A DNA stretch of 64,000 bases, taken from Lachnospiraceae bacterium (GTDB taxonomy: Bacteria > Bacillota > Clostridia > Lachnospirales > Lachnospiraceae). A program made the position numbers and the translations under genes. Below are positions 52,351 through 60,940 of this stretch, one piece after another. The notes under the pieces were generated by a model. That model did no database searches and was not told where the DNA came from. It was given only the letters and a program-made list of their open reading frames with translations. Position 1 is the first letter of the stretch, and each line of letters opens with the position of its first letter. The stretch covers positions 1-64,000 of the forward strand of contig JAILES010000041.1 in assembly GCA_024687205.1 (NCBI GenBank), in the 5' to 3' direction.

Positions 52351-53737
52351 AGTAAACCTTAAAGATAAAGAGAACAAGATGGGCACCATGCCCGTAAACC
52401 GCCTGCTGGTCAGTATGTCACTTCCCATGATATTGTCCATGCTGGTGCAGGCCTTCTATAATGTAGTAGATTCCATCTTTGTGGCAAGGATACAGGACGC
52501 GTCAGGAACTGCCGGAACTGCGGCACTTTCGGCGTTAGGTATGGCTTTTCCCTTTCAGACGATACTTATAGCTGTGGGAGCCGGCACGGGAGTGGGCGTG
52601 AATGCCATGCTCTCGAAGGCGCTGGGCGAAAAGGACAGGCACACCGTAAAGAAAGCAGCGACAAACGGCGTCTTTCTTTACTTATGTTCATATATCGTAT
52701 TTCTGCTGGTGGGATTGTTCCTTGCACCCGTGCTCATCGCTTCGCAGAAGGGCGAAGGCCTGACCCTGGAATACGGGACCGTTTATTTAAGGATAGTATG
52801 CATGGGATCCCTCGGTATATACATGCAGTTTATCTTTGAACGCCTTCTCCAGTCAACGGGCAAGACTCTCTATACCATGTTTTCCCAGATGACCGGAGCG
52901 GTGATCAATATAATCCTTGATCCTATCCTGATCTTCGGCCTTTTAGGTTTTCCGGAACTGAAAGTAGCGGGAGCTGCCATCGCAACCATCATCGGACAGT
53001 TCTGCGCAGGGATCCTGGCTTTTATACTTAATAAGAAATATAATGAGGAAGTTGAGCTGGATTTTAGGGGGTTCAGACCTGATCCGGCAGCCATTAAACG
53101 TATATATGCAGTGGGGCTTCCTTCAATGATAATGCAGTCCATAGGCTCGGTCATGACCTATTGCATGAACAGGATACTCAATGGCCTGGAAGCTGCATCC
53201 GTCGCGGTATTCACGGTTTATTTCAAACTCCAGAGCCTGTTCTTCATGCCGCTTTTCGGTATGAACAACGGTATTATCCCCATACTGGCCTTCAATTTCG
53301 GAGCAAGAAAGCGCAAGCGCATGATGCAGGCCATAAAATGCGGAATGCTCTATGCCTTCGGCTTTATGGCAATCGGCTTTGTGCTGTTTGAGTGCATTCC
53401 GGAGGTGCTGTTAAAGATCTTCGATACCGGGGATGCCAGCCTGATCACGCTGGGTGTTCCGGCCTTACGTACCATTGCGATACATTACCTGCTGGCCTGG
53501 TTCTGTATAATAGCAGGAACAACTTTCCAGGCACTTGGCAACGGTATATACAGTATGATAGTATCTATAGCCAGACAGCTGGTGGTGCTGATACCCGCCG
53601 CTTATATACTTTCGCTGATAGGAGGCCTGGATCTGATATGGTGGTGCTTCCCTATAGCGGAACTCATGAGCCTTGTGGTATCGACCTTCTTCCTTATAAG
53701 GATATATAAGAAGATAATAGCTCCGATACCGGAATAA
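52343..53737 (+). CDS. MATE family efflux transporter
   Basis: A 464-residue transporter with 12 hydrophobic segments. PVNRLLVSMSLPMILSMLVQAFYNVVDSIFVARI is the typical first helix of the DinF/NorM-like MATE families, and a second-half counterpart begins VGLPSMIMQSIGSVMTYCMNRIL. MATE proteins export cationic drugs or metabolites with sodium or protons. The frame is open back to 52244, but ATG 52343 is the start expected from the family and overlaps the stop of the GGDEF gene. The stop codon is directly followed by tRNA-Leu. Confidence 0.92.
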   Translation: MSEVNLKDKENKMGTMPVNRLLVSMSLPMILSMLVQAFYNVVDSIFVARIQDASGTAGTAALSALGMAFPFQTILIAVGAGTGVGVNAMLSKALGEKDRHTVKKAATNGVFLYLCSYIVFLLVGLFLAPVLIASQKGEGLTLEYGTVYLRIVCMGSLGIYMQFIFERLLQSTGKTLYTMFSQMTGAVINIILDPILIFGLLGFPELKVAGAAIATIIGQFCAGILAFILNKKYNEEVELDFRGFRPDPAAIKRIYAVGLPSMIMQSIGSVMTYCMNRILNGLEAASVAVFTVYFKLQSLFFMPLFGMNNGIIPILAFNFGARKRKRMMQAIKCGMLYAFGFMAIGFVLFECIPEVLLKIFDTGDASLITLGVPALRTIAIHYLLAWFCIIAGTTFQALGNGIYSMIVSIARQLVVLIPAAYILSLIGGLDLIWWCFPIAELMSLVVSTFFLIRIYKKIIAPIPE

Positions 53738-53817
53738 GCGGGTATGGCGGAATTGGCAGACGCGCCAGGTTTAGGTCCTGGTGGGAGACCGTGCAGGTTC
53801 GAGTCCTGTTACCCGCA
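53738..53817 (+). tRNA. tRNA-Leu (anticodon UAG)
   Basis: Acceptor stem GCGGGTA / TACCCGC with discriminator A, D arm region GGCGGAATTGGCAGACGC, anticodon stem-loop CCAGG-TTTAGGT-CCTGG giving anticodon TAG, a short variable arm (TGGGAGACCG) and T arm GCAGGTTCGAGTCCTGT are all visible. CCA is not encoded. It begins at the base after the MATE stop codon. Confidence 0.95.
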
Positions 53818-53827
53818 TTGCGCACTG

Positions 53828-53858
53828 AAAAAATGCTGTGGTAAAACACGGCTTTTTG
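53828..53858 (+). terminator. Terminator after tRNA-Leu
   Basis: AAAAAATGCTGTG (53828-53840) pairs with CACGGCTTTTT (53847-53857) around a six-base loop, ending in a T run, 11 bases past the tRNA. A TG-preceded TATCAT at 53862-53867 just beyond it may be the -10 box of the phosphofructokinase gene; no clear -35 box was found. Confidence 0.7.
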
Positions 53859-53920
53859 TGGTATCATAGTGACGTATGCGAAAAAAACAAAAATTTTATA
53901 TATAGCAAAGGAGAAAAAAA

Positions 53921-55582
53921 ATGGATCTTTCACCTCTTCAGAAAGCAAGATACGAGTACCAGCCCAAGCTTCCCGGCATGCTCAGAGGCGGCATTGCCGA
54001 GATCTGCGTTAAGGATGGTGCAGCAACCGAAAGCGTAGCGGATCAGGACAAGATAAAGGCTCTGTTCCCCAACACTTACGGTAAGAACGAGATCACTTTC
54101 CAGAAAGGAGCAAATACCTCAGCTGCCAGGAAGCAGGTAGTAGGCGTTATCCTTTCAGGCGGCCAGGCACCAGGCGGACACAACGTTATCTCCGGTCTTT
54201 ATGATGCATTAAAGGCTACCAACAGCGAGAACGTTCTTTTAGGTTTCAAGGGCGGCCCCGACGGACTTCTTAAGGATGATTATGTTGAATTTGATGACAA
54301 GTTCATCGATGCATACAGAAACACCGGCGGATTTGATATCATCGGTTCAGGCCGTACCAAGCTCGAGACCAGGGAGCAGTTCGCCATCGTAGCAGAGAAT
54401 GCAAAGAAGAACGGACTTACCGCCATCGTTATCATCGGTGGTGACGATTCCAACACCAACGCTGCTACTCTTGCAGAGTACATGGCTGCAAACAACACCG
54501 GCGTACAGGTCATCGGCTGCCCCAAGACCATCGACGGCGATCTTAAGAATGAAGATATCGAGGCTTCTTTCGGTTTCGATACCGCTACCAAGACTTATTC
54601 CGAGCTTATCGGTAACATAGAGAGAGATGCCAACTCAGCAAAGAAGTATTGGCATTTCATCAAGGTTATGGGAAGAAGTGCTTCTCATGTTGCTCTTGAG
54701 TGCGCACTTGAGACCCAGCCCAACATCTGCCTGATCGGCGAGGAAGTGGCTGCAAAGAAGATGTCTCTTGCACAGATCACAAACTACATCGCTGACGCTG
54801 TTGAGAAGCGCGGCAATAACGGCGAGAACTTTGGTGTAGCTATCATCCCCGAAGGTATCGTTGAGTTCGTTCCCGAGTTCTCCAAGCTGATCGCCGAGAT
54901 CAATGAGCTCCTTGCAGGAAGCAAGACCGATGAGTTCAATGCACTTCCCGACTGGAATGCAAAGTATGATTTCATCAAGAAGGGCCTTACGGCAGAGAGC
55001 TTTGCAGTATTTGACATACTGCCCCAGTTCGTTCAGCAGCAGCTCTTCCTTGAGAGAGATCCTCACGGAAACGTACAGGTATCCCTGATCGAGTCCGAGA
55101 AGCTCTTCTCCGAGATGGTAAAGAGCGAACTTGCAAAGAGAAAGGCAGCAGGGAGCTACAAGGGTAAGTTCGGTGCACAGCATCACTTCTTCGGTTATGA
55201 AGGAAGATGTGCATTCCCTTCAAACTTCGATGCTGATTACTGCTATTCACTTGGTTACAACGCATTCATGCTGATCCAGTACGGCTATACAGGATATCTC
55301 TCAAAGGTATCAAATCTGTCTAAGCCTGCTGAGGAGTGGGTTGCAGGCGGTATGCCCATCACCAAGATGATGAACATGGAAAGAAGAAACGGTGAGGACA
55401 AGCCCGTTATCCGCAAGGCACTTGTAGAGCTGGACGGTGCACCTTTCAAATTCTTCGAGGCACACAGAGAAGAGTGGGCCGTAAAGACTTCATTTACATA
55501 TCCCGGAGCTATCCAGTATTACGGACCTTCAGAGGTATGTGACCTTACCACAAGAACACTTGCTCTTGAAAAGGGAGTTTAA
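53921..55582 (+). CDS. pfp: Diphosphate--fructose-6-phosphate 1-phosphotransferase (PPi-PFK, long form)
   Basis: The 553-residue enzyme phosphorylates fructose 6-phosphate with pyrophosphate, reversibly, in glycolysis. [18 protein letters not shown] (first phosphate loop), [26 protein letters not shown] (the GDD variant in place of the ATP-type GGDGS is the PPi marker), PKTIDGDL, and [14 protein letters not shown] are visible. Length and the QAPGGHN loop place it with the long, plant-like PFPs. GGAG precedes the ATG. It is a single gene: a tRNA terminator lies upstream and a hairpin at 55592-55622 downstream. Confidence 0.94.
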   Translation: MDLSPLQKARYEYQPKLPGMLRGGIAEICVKDGAATESVADQDKIKALFPNTYGKNEITFQKGANTSAARKQVVGVILSGGQAPGGHNVISGLYDALKATNSENVLLGFKGGPDGLLKDDYVEFDDKFIDAYRNTGGFDIIGSGRTKLETREQFAIVAENAKKNGLTAIVIIGGDDSNTNAATLAEYMAANNTGVQVIGCPKTIDGDLKNEDIEASFGFDTATKTYSELIGNIERDANSAKKYWHFIKVMGRSASHVALECALETQPNICLIGEEVAAKKMSLAQITNYIADAVEKRGNNGENFGVAIIPEGIVEFVPEFSKLIAEINELLAGSKTDEFNALPDWNAKYDFIKKGLTAESFAVFDILPQFVQQQLFLERDPHGNVQVSLIESEKLFSEMVKSELAKRKAAGSYKGKFGAQHHFFGYEGRCAFPSNFDADYCYSLGYNAFMLIQYGYTGYLSKVSNLSKPAEEWVAGGMPITKMMNMERRNGEDKPVIRKALVELDGAPFKFFEAHREEWAVKTSFTYPGAIQYYGPSEVCDLTTRTLALEKGV

Positions 55583-55591
55583 GAACTGTCT

Positions 55592-55622
55592 GCAGGAGCC
55601 CTCTGTTACAGGGGGCTTCTGC
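55592..55622 (+). terminator. Hairpin after pfp
   Basis: GCAGGAGCCCTCTG and CAGGGGGCTTCTGC pair at all but two of 14 positions around a three-base loop. No T tract follows, so termination may be partial. Confidence 0.55.
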
Positions 55623-55668
55623 TATGTTATAAAACTACGCAATGATTTCAGGAAAGGAAAGAAAAGAA

Positions 55669-57021
55669 ATGAGCGAGAGTAAATCAAAGAATGGCGGATG
55701 GCGTGCAAATAAGTGGGTACGTGCTGCGATCCCCGCATTGCTGCTTCACTGCAGTATCGGTACAGTTTACTGCTGGTCACTGTTCTCTCAGGAGATAGCT
55801 GACTATATCGGTTTTTCAAAGGGAGCCACAGAATGGGCATTCTCCTTTGCAATCTTCTTCCTCGGCATGAGTGCCGCATTTATGGGAAACATAGTTGAGA
55901 AGGATATTCACAGGTCTTCTCTGATAGCAACCATCTGCTTTGCATCCGGCATGGCCCTTACGGGTTTCTTCATTTACTATGGCGGAGTACATCAGAAAAG
56001 CCTTGTTTCACTTATAGGTATATATGTAAGTTACGGTTTCATAATGGGTATCGGTCTCGGTACAGGTTATCTTTCACCGGTCAAGACACTGATGCTCTGG
56101 TTCCAGGATCGTAAAGGTCTGGCAACAGGTCTTGCGGTTGCAGGCTTCGGTGCTGCAAAGGCTATAGCATCCCCCATCATGACCAGCATGCTCTCAGGTC
56201 TCGGTGAAGGCGGCATCTACAAAATGTTCCTTATACTGGCAGCTGTTTACTTTGTAATGATGTTCATCGGACATCTCCTTCTGGCTAAGCCGGCTGACTG
56301 GCACGAGCCTCAGGGCAAGGGTGAAAAGCCCAGTATCATCGCGACCATCAAGACCAAGCCTGTTACCAACTACATCGGTATCTGGCTTATGTTCTACATC
56401 AATATCACCTGCGGTCTGGCCCTTATCTCACAGGAGAAGATGATCTTCAAATGTCTGGGACTTGCAGGAATGGCAGGCATACTTTCAACGATCTCAGCAG
56501 TGTTTAACGCAGGCGGACGTCTGGGCTTCTCTTCATGGGCTGATACCATGAAGGACAGAAACACGATCTACAAGCTGATCTTCGTACTTTCGATAGCTCT
56601 TACAGCAATCGTAATTCTGACCCAGGGTATCATCAACGGTAACGGAAACGGACTGCTGATCTTCCTGGTGCTTGCACTTGTATACGTAGTAAACGCAGGC
56701 TACGGCGGAGGCTTCTCCAACGTGCCCACATTGCTTTCCGACCATTACGGCATGGGCAGTATCTCGGCTATCCACGGTATCACTCTTTCCGCATGGGCAT
56801 TTGCAGGTCTTACCGGTAACCAGGTAGCAAACCTCATAGTTACAAAGCTGGGTAAAGAAGAAGAACTTACCTACATCGAGAAAGGTGTGGAGCATACCAT
56901 CAAGGTTAATCCCACAGGTTATCAGAAGGTGCTCGTATTCACGATCATCCTTTACGTGATAGCTTTACTGGCATGTCTCTTCCTTGTGAAGCCGACTGAC
57001 AAGTCTAAGGAGAAGAAATGA
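55669..57021 (+). CDS. MFS transporter of the OFA (oxalate:formate antiporter) family
   Basis: A 450-residue protein with 12 transmembrane helices. The start RAAIPALLLHCSIGTVYCWSLFSQEIADYIGFSK and the signature GFIMGIGLGTGYLSPVKTLMLWFQDRKGLATGLAVAGFGAAKAIASP are characteristic of OFA transporters, which move small carboxylates such as oxalate, formate, lactate or pyruvate. AAAGGAAAG precedes ATG 55669; the frame is open to 55642 but without a site. The stop overlaps the ATG of the oxidoreductase gamma gene by four bases, so the cargo may be a 2-oxoacid. Confidence 0.9.
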   Translation: MSESKSKNGGWRANKWVRAAIPALLLHCSIGTVYCWSLFSQEIADYIGFSKGATEWAFSFAIFFLGMSAAFMGNIVEKDIHRSSLIATICFASGMALTGFFIYYGGVHQKSLVSLIGIYVSYGFIMGIGLGTGYLSPVKTLMLWFQDRKGLATGLAVAGFGAAKAIASPIMTSMLSGLGEGGIYKMFLILAAVYFVMMFIGHLLLAKPADWHEPQGKGEKPSIIATIKTKPVTNYIGIWLMFYINITCGLALISQEKMIFKCLGLAGMAGILSTISAVFNAGGRLGFSSWADTMKDRNTIYKLIFVLSIALTAIVILTQGIINGNGNGLLIFLVLALVYVVNAGYGGGFSNVPTLLSDHYGMGSISAIHGITLSAWAFAGLTGNQVANLIVTKLGKEEELTYIEKGVEHTIKVNPTGYQKVLVFTIILYVIALLACLFLVKPTDKSKEKK

Positions 57022-57593
57022 GCGATATGATAGAAATACGCTGGCACGGCAGAGGCGGTCAGGGTGCAAAGACCGCCAGCCAGCTTTTAGCTGATGCCGC
57101 CTTCATGGCAGGCAAATATGTGCAGAGCTTTCCGGAGTACGGACCGGAGCGCTCGGGTGCTCCGATCACTGCCTACAACAGGATCTCGGATGAGAGATGC
57201 CATGTGCATTCCAACATTTACGATCCCGATTATGTAGCGGTAGTTGATGAGACACTTCTTGAAAGTGTTGATGTATGCGGCGGTCTGAAAGAGAACGGTG
57301 CGGTCATCATCAATTCCTCCAAGAGTCCCGAAGAACTGAAGCCCTTACTCAAGGGATATACGGGAAGGGTATGCTCCATAGACGCAAGGAGCATTTCCAT
57401 AAGGAATCTCGGCGCGTATTTCCCCAATACACCGATGCTTGCTGCAGTAGTTGCAGTGAGCGGCTGTGTGGACAGGGAACAGTTTTTGAAAGACATGGAA
57501 GGTTCCTACAGACATAAATTTGCCAAGAAGCCCCAGGTGGTGGAAGGCAATCTCAAGTGTCTTGTGGAAGCCATGGATGAGGTGAAGGGATGA
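57018..57593 (+). CDS. porG: 2-oxoacid:ferredoxin oxidoreductase, gamma subunit
   Basis: A 191-residue subunit starting MIEIRWHGRGGQGAKTASQLLADAA, followed by QSFPEYGPERSGAPITAYNRIS, the standard CoA-binding gamma-domain blocks of pyruvate and 2-ketoisovalerate oxidoreductases. It forms a complex with the next three products to convert a 2-oxoacid and CoA to acyl-CoA, carbon dioxide and reduced ferredoxin. Its ATG overlaps the transporter stop and its stop overlaps the delta-subunit ATG. Pyruvate is the likeliest substrate but not proven by sequence. Confidence 0.92.
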   Translation: MSDMIEIRWHGRGGQGAKTASQLLADAAFMAGKYVQSFPEYGPERSGAPITAYNRISDERCHVHSNIYDPDYVAVVDETLLESVDVCGGLKENGAVIINSSKSPEELKPLLKGYTGRVCSIDARSISIRNLGAYFPNTPMLAAVVAVSGCVDREQFLKDMEGSYRHKFAKKPQVVEGNLKCLVEAMDEVKG

Positions 57594-57889
57594 AAAAAGC
57601 CGCTGAGATAAATGAACATATAGCATGGCAGGATATGACCATCGGCTGTGAGATATACGAGCCCGGTACTTCAAGACTTACCAAGACGGGTGAGTGGAGA
57701 AGCAAGACGCCTGTATGGGATGAGCAGAAATGCAAGCAGTGCGTGCTCTGCGCACCTTATTGCCCCGATGCCTGCATACCCGTTACCGAAGGCAGGAGAG
57801 GCGATTTTGATTATGATCATTGCAAGGGATGCGGTATATGCATAAAAGCCTGTCCTTTCGATGCCATAAGCTGGAAGGAGGAGGAATAA
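57590..57889 (+). CDS. porD: 2-oxoacid:ferredoxin oxidoreductase, delta subunit (2[4Fe-4S] ferredoxin)
   Basis: A 99-residue protein with two cluster motifs: CKQCVLCAPYCPDACIP and CKGCGICIKACPFDAI, both CX2CX2CX3C. The N-terminal segment (PGTSRLTKTGEWRSKTPVWD) is the usual extension of PorD. It carries electrons from the TPP site to free ferredoxin. Four-base overlap with the gamma gene; GTG start of the alpha gene one base after its stop. Confidence 0.93.
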   Translation: MKKAAEINEHIAWQDMTIGCEIYEPGTSRLTKTGEWRSKTPVWDEQKCKQCVLCAPYCPDACIPVTEGRRGDFDYDHCKGCGICIKACPFDAISWKEEE

Positions 57890-57890
57890 A

Positions 57891-59075
57891 GTGAGTATCA
57901 GGGAGAGAATGTCGGGAAACGAAGCCATAGCAACCGCTATGCGCCAGATCAACCCGGATGTATTTGCAATGTTCCCCATCACGCCTTCCACCGAGATACC
58001 GCAGTACTATGCGCAGTATGTGGCAGACGGCAGGGTGGATACGGAATTCATAACGGTGGAAAGTGAGCATTCATCGCTTTCCGCATGTCTCGGTGCCGAG
58101 GCAGCGGGTGTCAGAGCCGTAACGGCTACCTCATCCGCAGGTCTTTCTTTTATGAACGAAGTGCTTTATGTGGCTGCTTCTTCGAGACTGCCCGTGGTAC
58201 TGGCAGTAGCCTGCCGCGCACTTACAGGCCCCATCAATATCAATCATGATTACTCGGATTCAATGGCGGAGAGGGATTCCGGCTTTATACAGATATACGG
58301 CGAGAACAACCAGGAGGTATATGACAATTACCTTCAGGCTCACCGCATAGCTGAGCATCCGGATGTAAGGCTTCCGCTGATGATCTGTGAAGACGGCTTC
58401 ATCACCTCCCATGCGATCGAAAACATCGAGATCGAGGATGACGAGACCGTGAAGAATTTTGTGGGTGAATACAGACCCGAGAATTATCTGCTGAAAAAGG
58501 AGAACCCGCTTGCAGTGGGACCTTACGGTGTCAGCAATTACTACATGGAAGCAAGGGTTGCCCAGGCTGAGGCAATGAAGAATGCGAAAAAGGTGATCCT
58601 TGATGTGGCAGCAGACTTTGAGAAGACCTTCGGAAGAAAGTACGGCTTCTTTGAGGCATACCGCTGTGAGGATGCAGATATCGTAATGGTCATCATGGGT
58701 TCCTGTGCGGGAACCGCAAGGGCTGCCGCAGACAAACTCAGGGAGCAGGGCATCAAGGCAGGCGTGATCAAGATAAGGGTATTCAGACCCTTCCCCGGTC
58801 CCGAACTTGCTGAGGTATTGAAGGGCAAAAAGGCCGTAGCCGTAATGGATAAGAGCGAAGGCTTCTCTGCCTGCGGCGGACCGCTGTTTGCAGAGACGGC
58901 AGGTGCCTGCATAAATATGAAGGACAGACCTGCGATGGTTGATATAGTATTCGGCCTCGGCGGCAGGGATTTCACCGTGGAAGCAGCACTGTCAGTCTTT
59001 GACAGACTTAAGGGCATAGCTGAAGGCGGCGAGATAGGAGAAGTATATACCCATATGGGACAGAGGGAAAGATAA
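57891..59075 (+). CDS. porA: 2-oxoacid:ferredoxin oxidoreductase, alpha subunit
   Basis: The 394-residue subunit has MSGNEAIATAMRQINPDVFAMFPITPSTEIPQYYA, ESEHSSLSACLGAEAAGVRAVTATSSAGLSFMNE, and RALTGPININHDYSDSMAERDSGF, all typical of PorA. The glutamate in the E-x-EHS segment would activate TPP bound with the beta subunit. The start codon is GTG 57891, supported by GGAAGGAGGAGG just before it. C-terminal part (VMDKSEGFSACGGPLFAE) is the usual domain III. Confidence 0.94.
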   Translation: MSIRERMSGNEAIATAMRQINPDVFAMFPITPSTEIPQYYAQYVADGRVDTEFITVESEHSSLSACLGAEAAGVRAVTATSSAGLSFMNEVLYVAASSRLPVVLAVACRALTGPININHDYSDSMAERDSGFIQIYGENNQEVYDNYLQAHRIAEHPDVRLPLMICEDGFITSHAIENIEIEDDETVKNFVGEYRPENYLLKKENPLAVGPYGVSNYYMEARVAQAEAMKNAKKVILDVAADFEKTFGRKYGFFEAYRCEDADIVMVIMGSCAGTARAAADKLREQGIKAGVIKIRVFRPFPGPELAEVLKGKKAVAVMDKSEGFSACGGPLFAETAGACINMKDRPAMVDIVFGLGGRDFTVEAALSVFDRLKGIAEGGEIGEVYTHMGQRER

Positions 59076-60011
59076 ATGGCATATAATCTTAAAAATGAAA
59101 TGAACAAAGAAGAGCGCTTCCATTCCGGCCACAGGCTCTGTGCCGGCTGCGGAGCCGGTATAGTGTGCAGGGCTATGATGCGTGCAGTAGATCCCGAAGA
59201 CAGGGCAGTTATCTGCAACGCAACGGGCTGCCTTGAGGTGTCTTCCTTCCAGTATCCCTATACTGCATGGGAGGATTCCTACATACATACGGCATTCGAA
59301 AACGCCTCCGCTACGGCTTCCGGAGTAGAAGCAGCTTACAATATTATGAAGAAGAAGGGAAAGATCGCGGAAGACGAAAACGTGAAGATCCTCACCATAG
59401 GCGGTGACGGCGGTACATACGATATAGGCTTCCAGTCCCTTTCGGGTGCACTTGAGAGAGGACACGATTTCACCTATTTCTGCTATGACAATAACGCATA
59501 CATGAATACGGGTACGCAGCGTTCATCTGCTACACCCAGATTTGCGAATGCAACGACAACACCTTCGGGTATTGAGTCAGTCGGAAAGAAGCAGAATCAG
59601 AAGGATCTGACACAGATCGTCGTAATGCACGGCGTGCCTTATGCGGCCCAGACCACGATGTTCGGAAATCTGAAAGACTTCCACGAGAAGGCTCACAGGG
59701 CGATCTACACTAAAGGTCCGGCCTTCGTTAACGTTCTTACACCCTGCCCGAGAGGCTGGGGCTATCCCGCAGAGGATCTGATGGAGATCTGCAAGCTCGC
59801 TATCGATACCTGTGTATGGCCCGTATACGAAGTGGTCGAGGGTGAGTACAGACTTACTTACGAACCTAAGAAAAAACTGCCGGTTGAAGAGTTCATGAGA
59901 AGGCAGACACGATTCAAACACTGCTTTGCAAAGGGCAACGAATGGACCATCGAAGCTGCCCAGGAATACGTTGATAAGAAGTGGGAAGAACTGCTGGCAA
60001 AATGTAACTGA
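59076..60011 (+). CDS. porB: 2-oxoacid:ferredoxin oxidoreductase, beta subunit (TPP-binding)
   Basis: A 311-residue subunit with HRLCAGCGAGIVCR and CNATGCLEVSSFQYPYTAWEDSY (Cys ligands of the proximal cluster), and the TPP motif GGDGGTYDIGFQSLSGALERGHDFTYFCYDNNAYMNTGTQRS. The layout with GTQRSSATPRFANAT matches pyruvate-type PorB. It directly follows porA. It completes the set gamma-delta-alpha-beta in the order found in Thermotoga and many Clostridia, besides the single-chain enzyme such organisms also carry. Confidence 0.94.
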   Translation: MAYNLKNEMNKEERFHSGHRLCAGCGAGIVCRAMMRAVDPEDRAVICNATGCLEVSSFQYPYTAWEDSYIHTAFENASATASGVEAAYNIMKKKGKIAEDENVKILTIGGDGGTYDIGFQSLSGALERGHDFTYFCYDNNAYMNTGTQRSSATPRFANATTTPSGIESVGKKQNQKDLTQIVVMHGVPYAAQTTMFGNLKDFHEKAHRAIYTKGPAFVNVLTPCPRGWGYPAEDLMEICKLAIDTCVWPVYEVVEGEYRLTYEPKKKLPVEEFMRRQTRFKHCFAKGNEWTIEAAQEYVDKKWEELLAKCN

Positions 60012-60033
60012 TAGGTAAAAGGGGGTACGGAAA

Positions 60034-60939
60034 ATGGACGAGAGATTATTCAACAACACACAGATCATATCCTGGCTTCAGTATTTCTCCAGCAATACGG
60101 ATATCGATCTGGAGCATGTGAAGATACTTGATATCACCAGGAAGAACAAGAACCTGATCCCTACAGTGGAAGCGCACAGGACCGTGCTGGTTTTCACCGA
60201 GGCGGGAAACAAAGACATCTTCTATAAGATGTGGGATGTGGGACTCGGTGATTGCGAAGTGATCTACAATGAAGGCAGCGAGCCTTCCGGTGAGATCAAA
60301 CGTGACAAGGTCAGCCACATGATTGACCGCGGCATCAATGCCAGTGCCGGCATGATAGTACTGAACCCCAATGCGAGAAGCACGGTGAAGTTCGGGATGG
60401 ATAACAAGCTCTTTGCCAGCGGTTCCGTTAAGTACGTGGGCAGCGAGATCCGTTCGGTACTGCTTTCCAAGATGAAGATCGATGACAGAAAGAACCTCTG
60501 CGTTATCTCAGGCGAGAGCATAGCTGTCGAAGCCGCCATGATGAGCGGTGAAGGAACGGTTATCGCAGTGGAATATAAAGAGAGAGACCGTGAGACCATG
60601 GAAGAGAATGTAAGCCAGTTCGGTCTCCGCAATATAGAGATAGTGGATCATGTAGGTGAAGACACCATGGGTTCCCTTCCGGTTCCCGATACTACGATGC
60701 TGGTGGCAAGCGCCAGTCTTGAGCATGAACTGGAATATCTTACCAAGATCAATCCTTATATGGAATTTGTTGTCTACACTCTGGACTTTAAAGTTGCCGC
60801 CGGTATGGAAGAGATACTGAGCAGATACGGAGTCAGGGATATAACCACGATACAGATCTCCGTAAGCAAACTGAAGAGCAACAATGTATACGAAAACCAG
60901 CCTGCACCCTGGATCATCACAGGTAAGGCAGGAGTATAA
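60034..60939 (+). CDS. Orphan CbiE/CbiT-like protein (degenerate precorrin methyltransferase fold)
   Basis: A 301-residue protein. Residues 40-115 resemble the C-terminal half of CbiE (TVLVFTEAGNKDIFYKMWDVGLGDCEVIYNEGSEPSGEI), and residues 130-295 resemble CbiT (VGSEIRSVLLSKMKIDDRKNLCVIS..., then VIAVEYKERDRETMEENVSQFGLRNIEIV). The SAM-binding loop of CbiT, normally D-x-G-x-G-x-G, is here CVISGESIAVEA, so methyl transfer is doubtful. The first half of CbiE is missing and there are no cobalamin genes around. It follows porB by 22 bases and is probably co-transcribed. It may be a regulator or a domain put to another use. Confidence 0.72.
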   Translation: MDERLFNNTQIISWLQYFSSNTDIDLEHVKILDITRKNKNLIPTVEAHRTVLVFTEAGNKDIFYKMWDVGLGDCEVIYNEGSEPSGEIKRDKVSHMIDRGINASAGMIVLNPNARSTVKFGMDNKLFASGSVKYVGSEIRSVLLSKMKIDDRKNLCVISGESIAVEAAMMSGEGTVIAVEYKERDRETMEENVSQFGLRNIEIVDHVGEDTMGSLPVPDTTMLVASASLEHELEYLTKINPYMEFVVYTLDFKVAAGMEEILSRYGVRDITTIQISVSKLKSNNVYENQPAPWIITGKAGV

Positions 60940-60940
60940 A

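Noticed and set aside
60884..60940. Upstream extension of galK to 60884
   Set aside because: It overlaps the previous gene and lacks a ribosome binding site; ATG 60941 after GGAG is standard.
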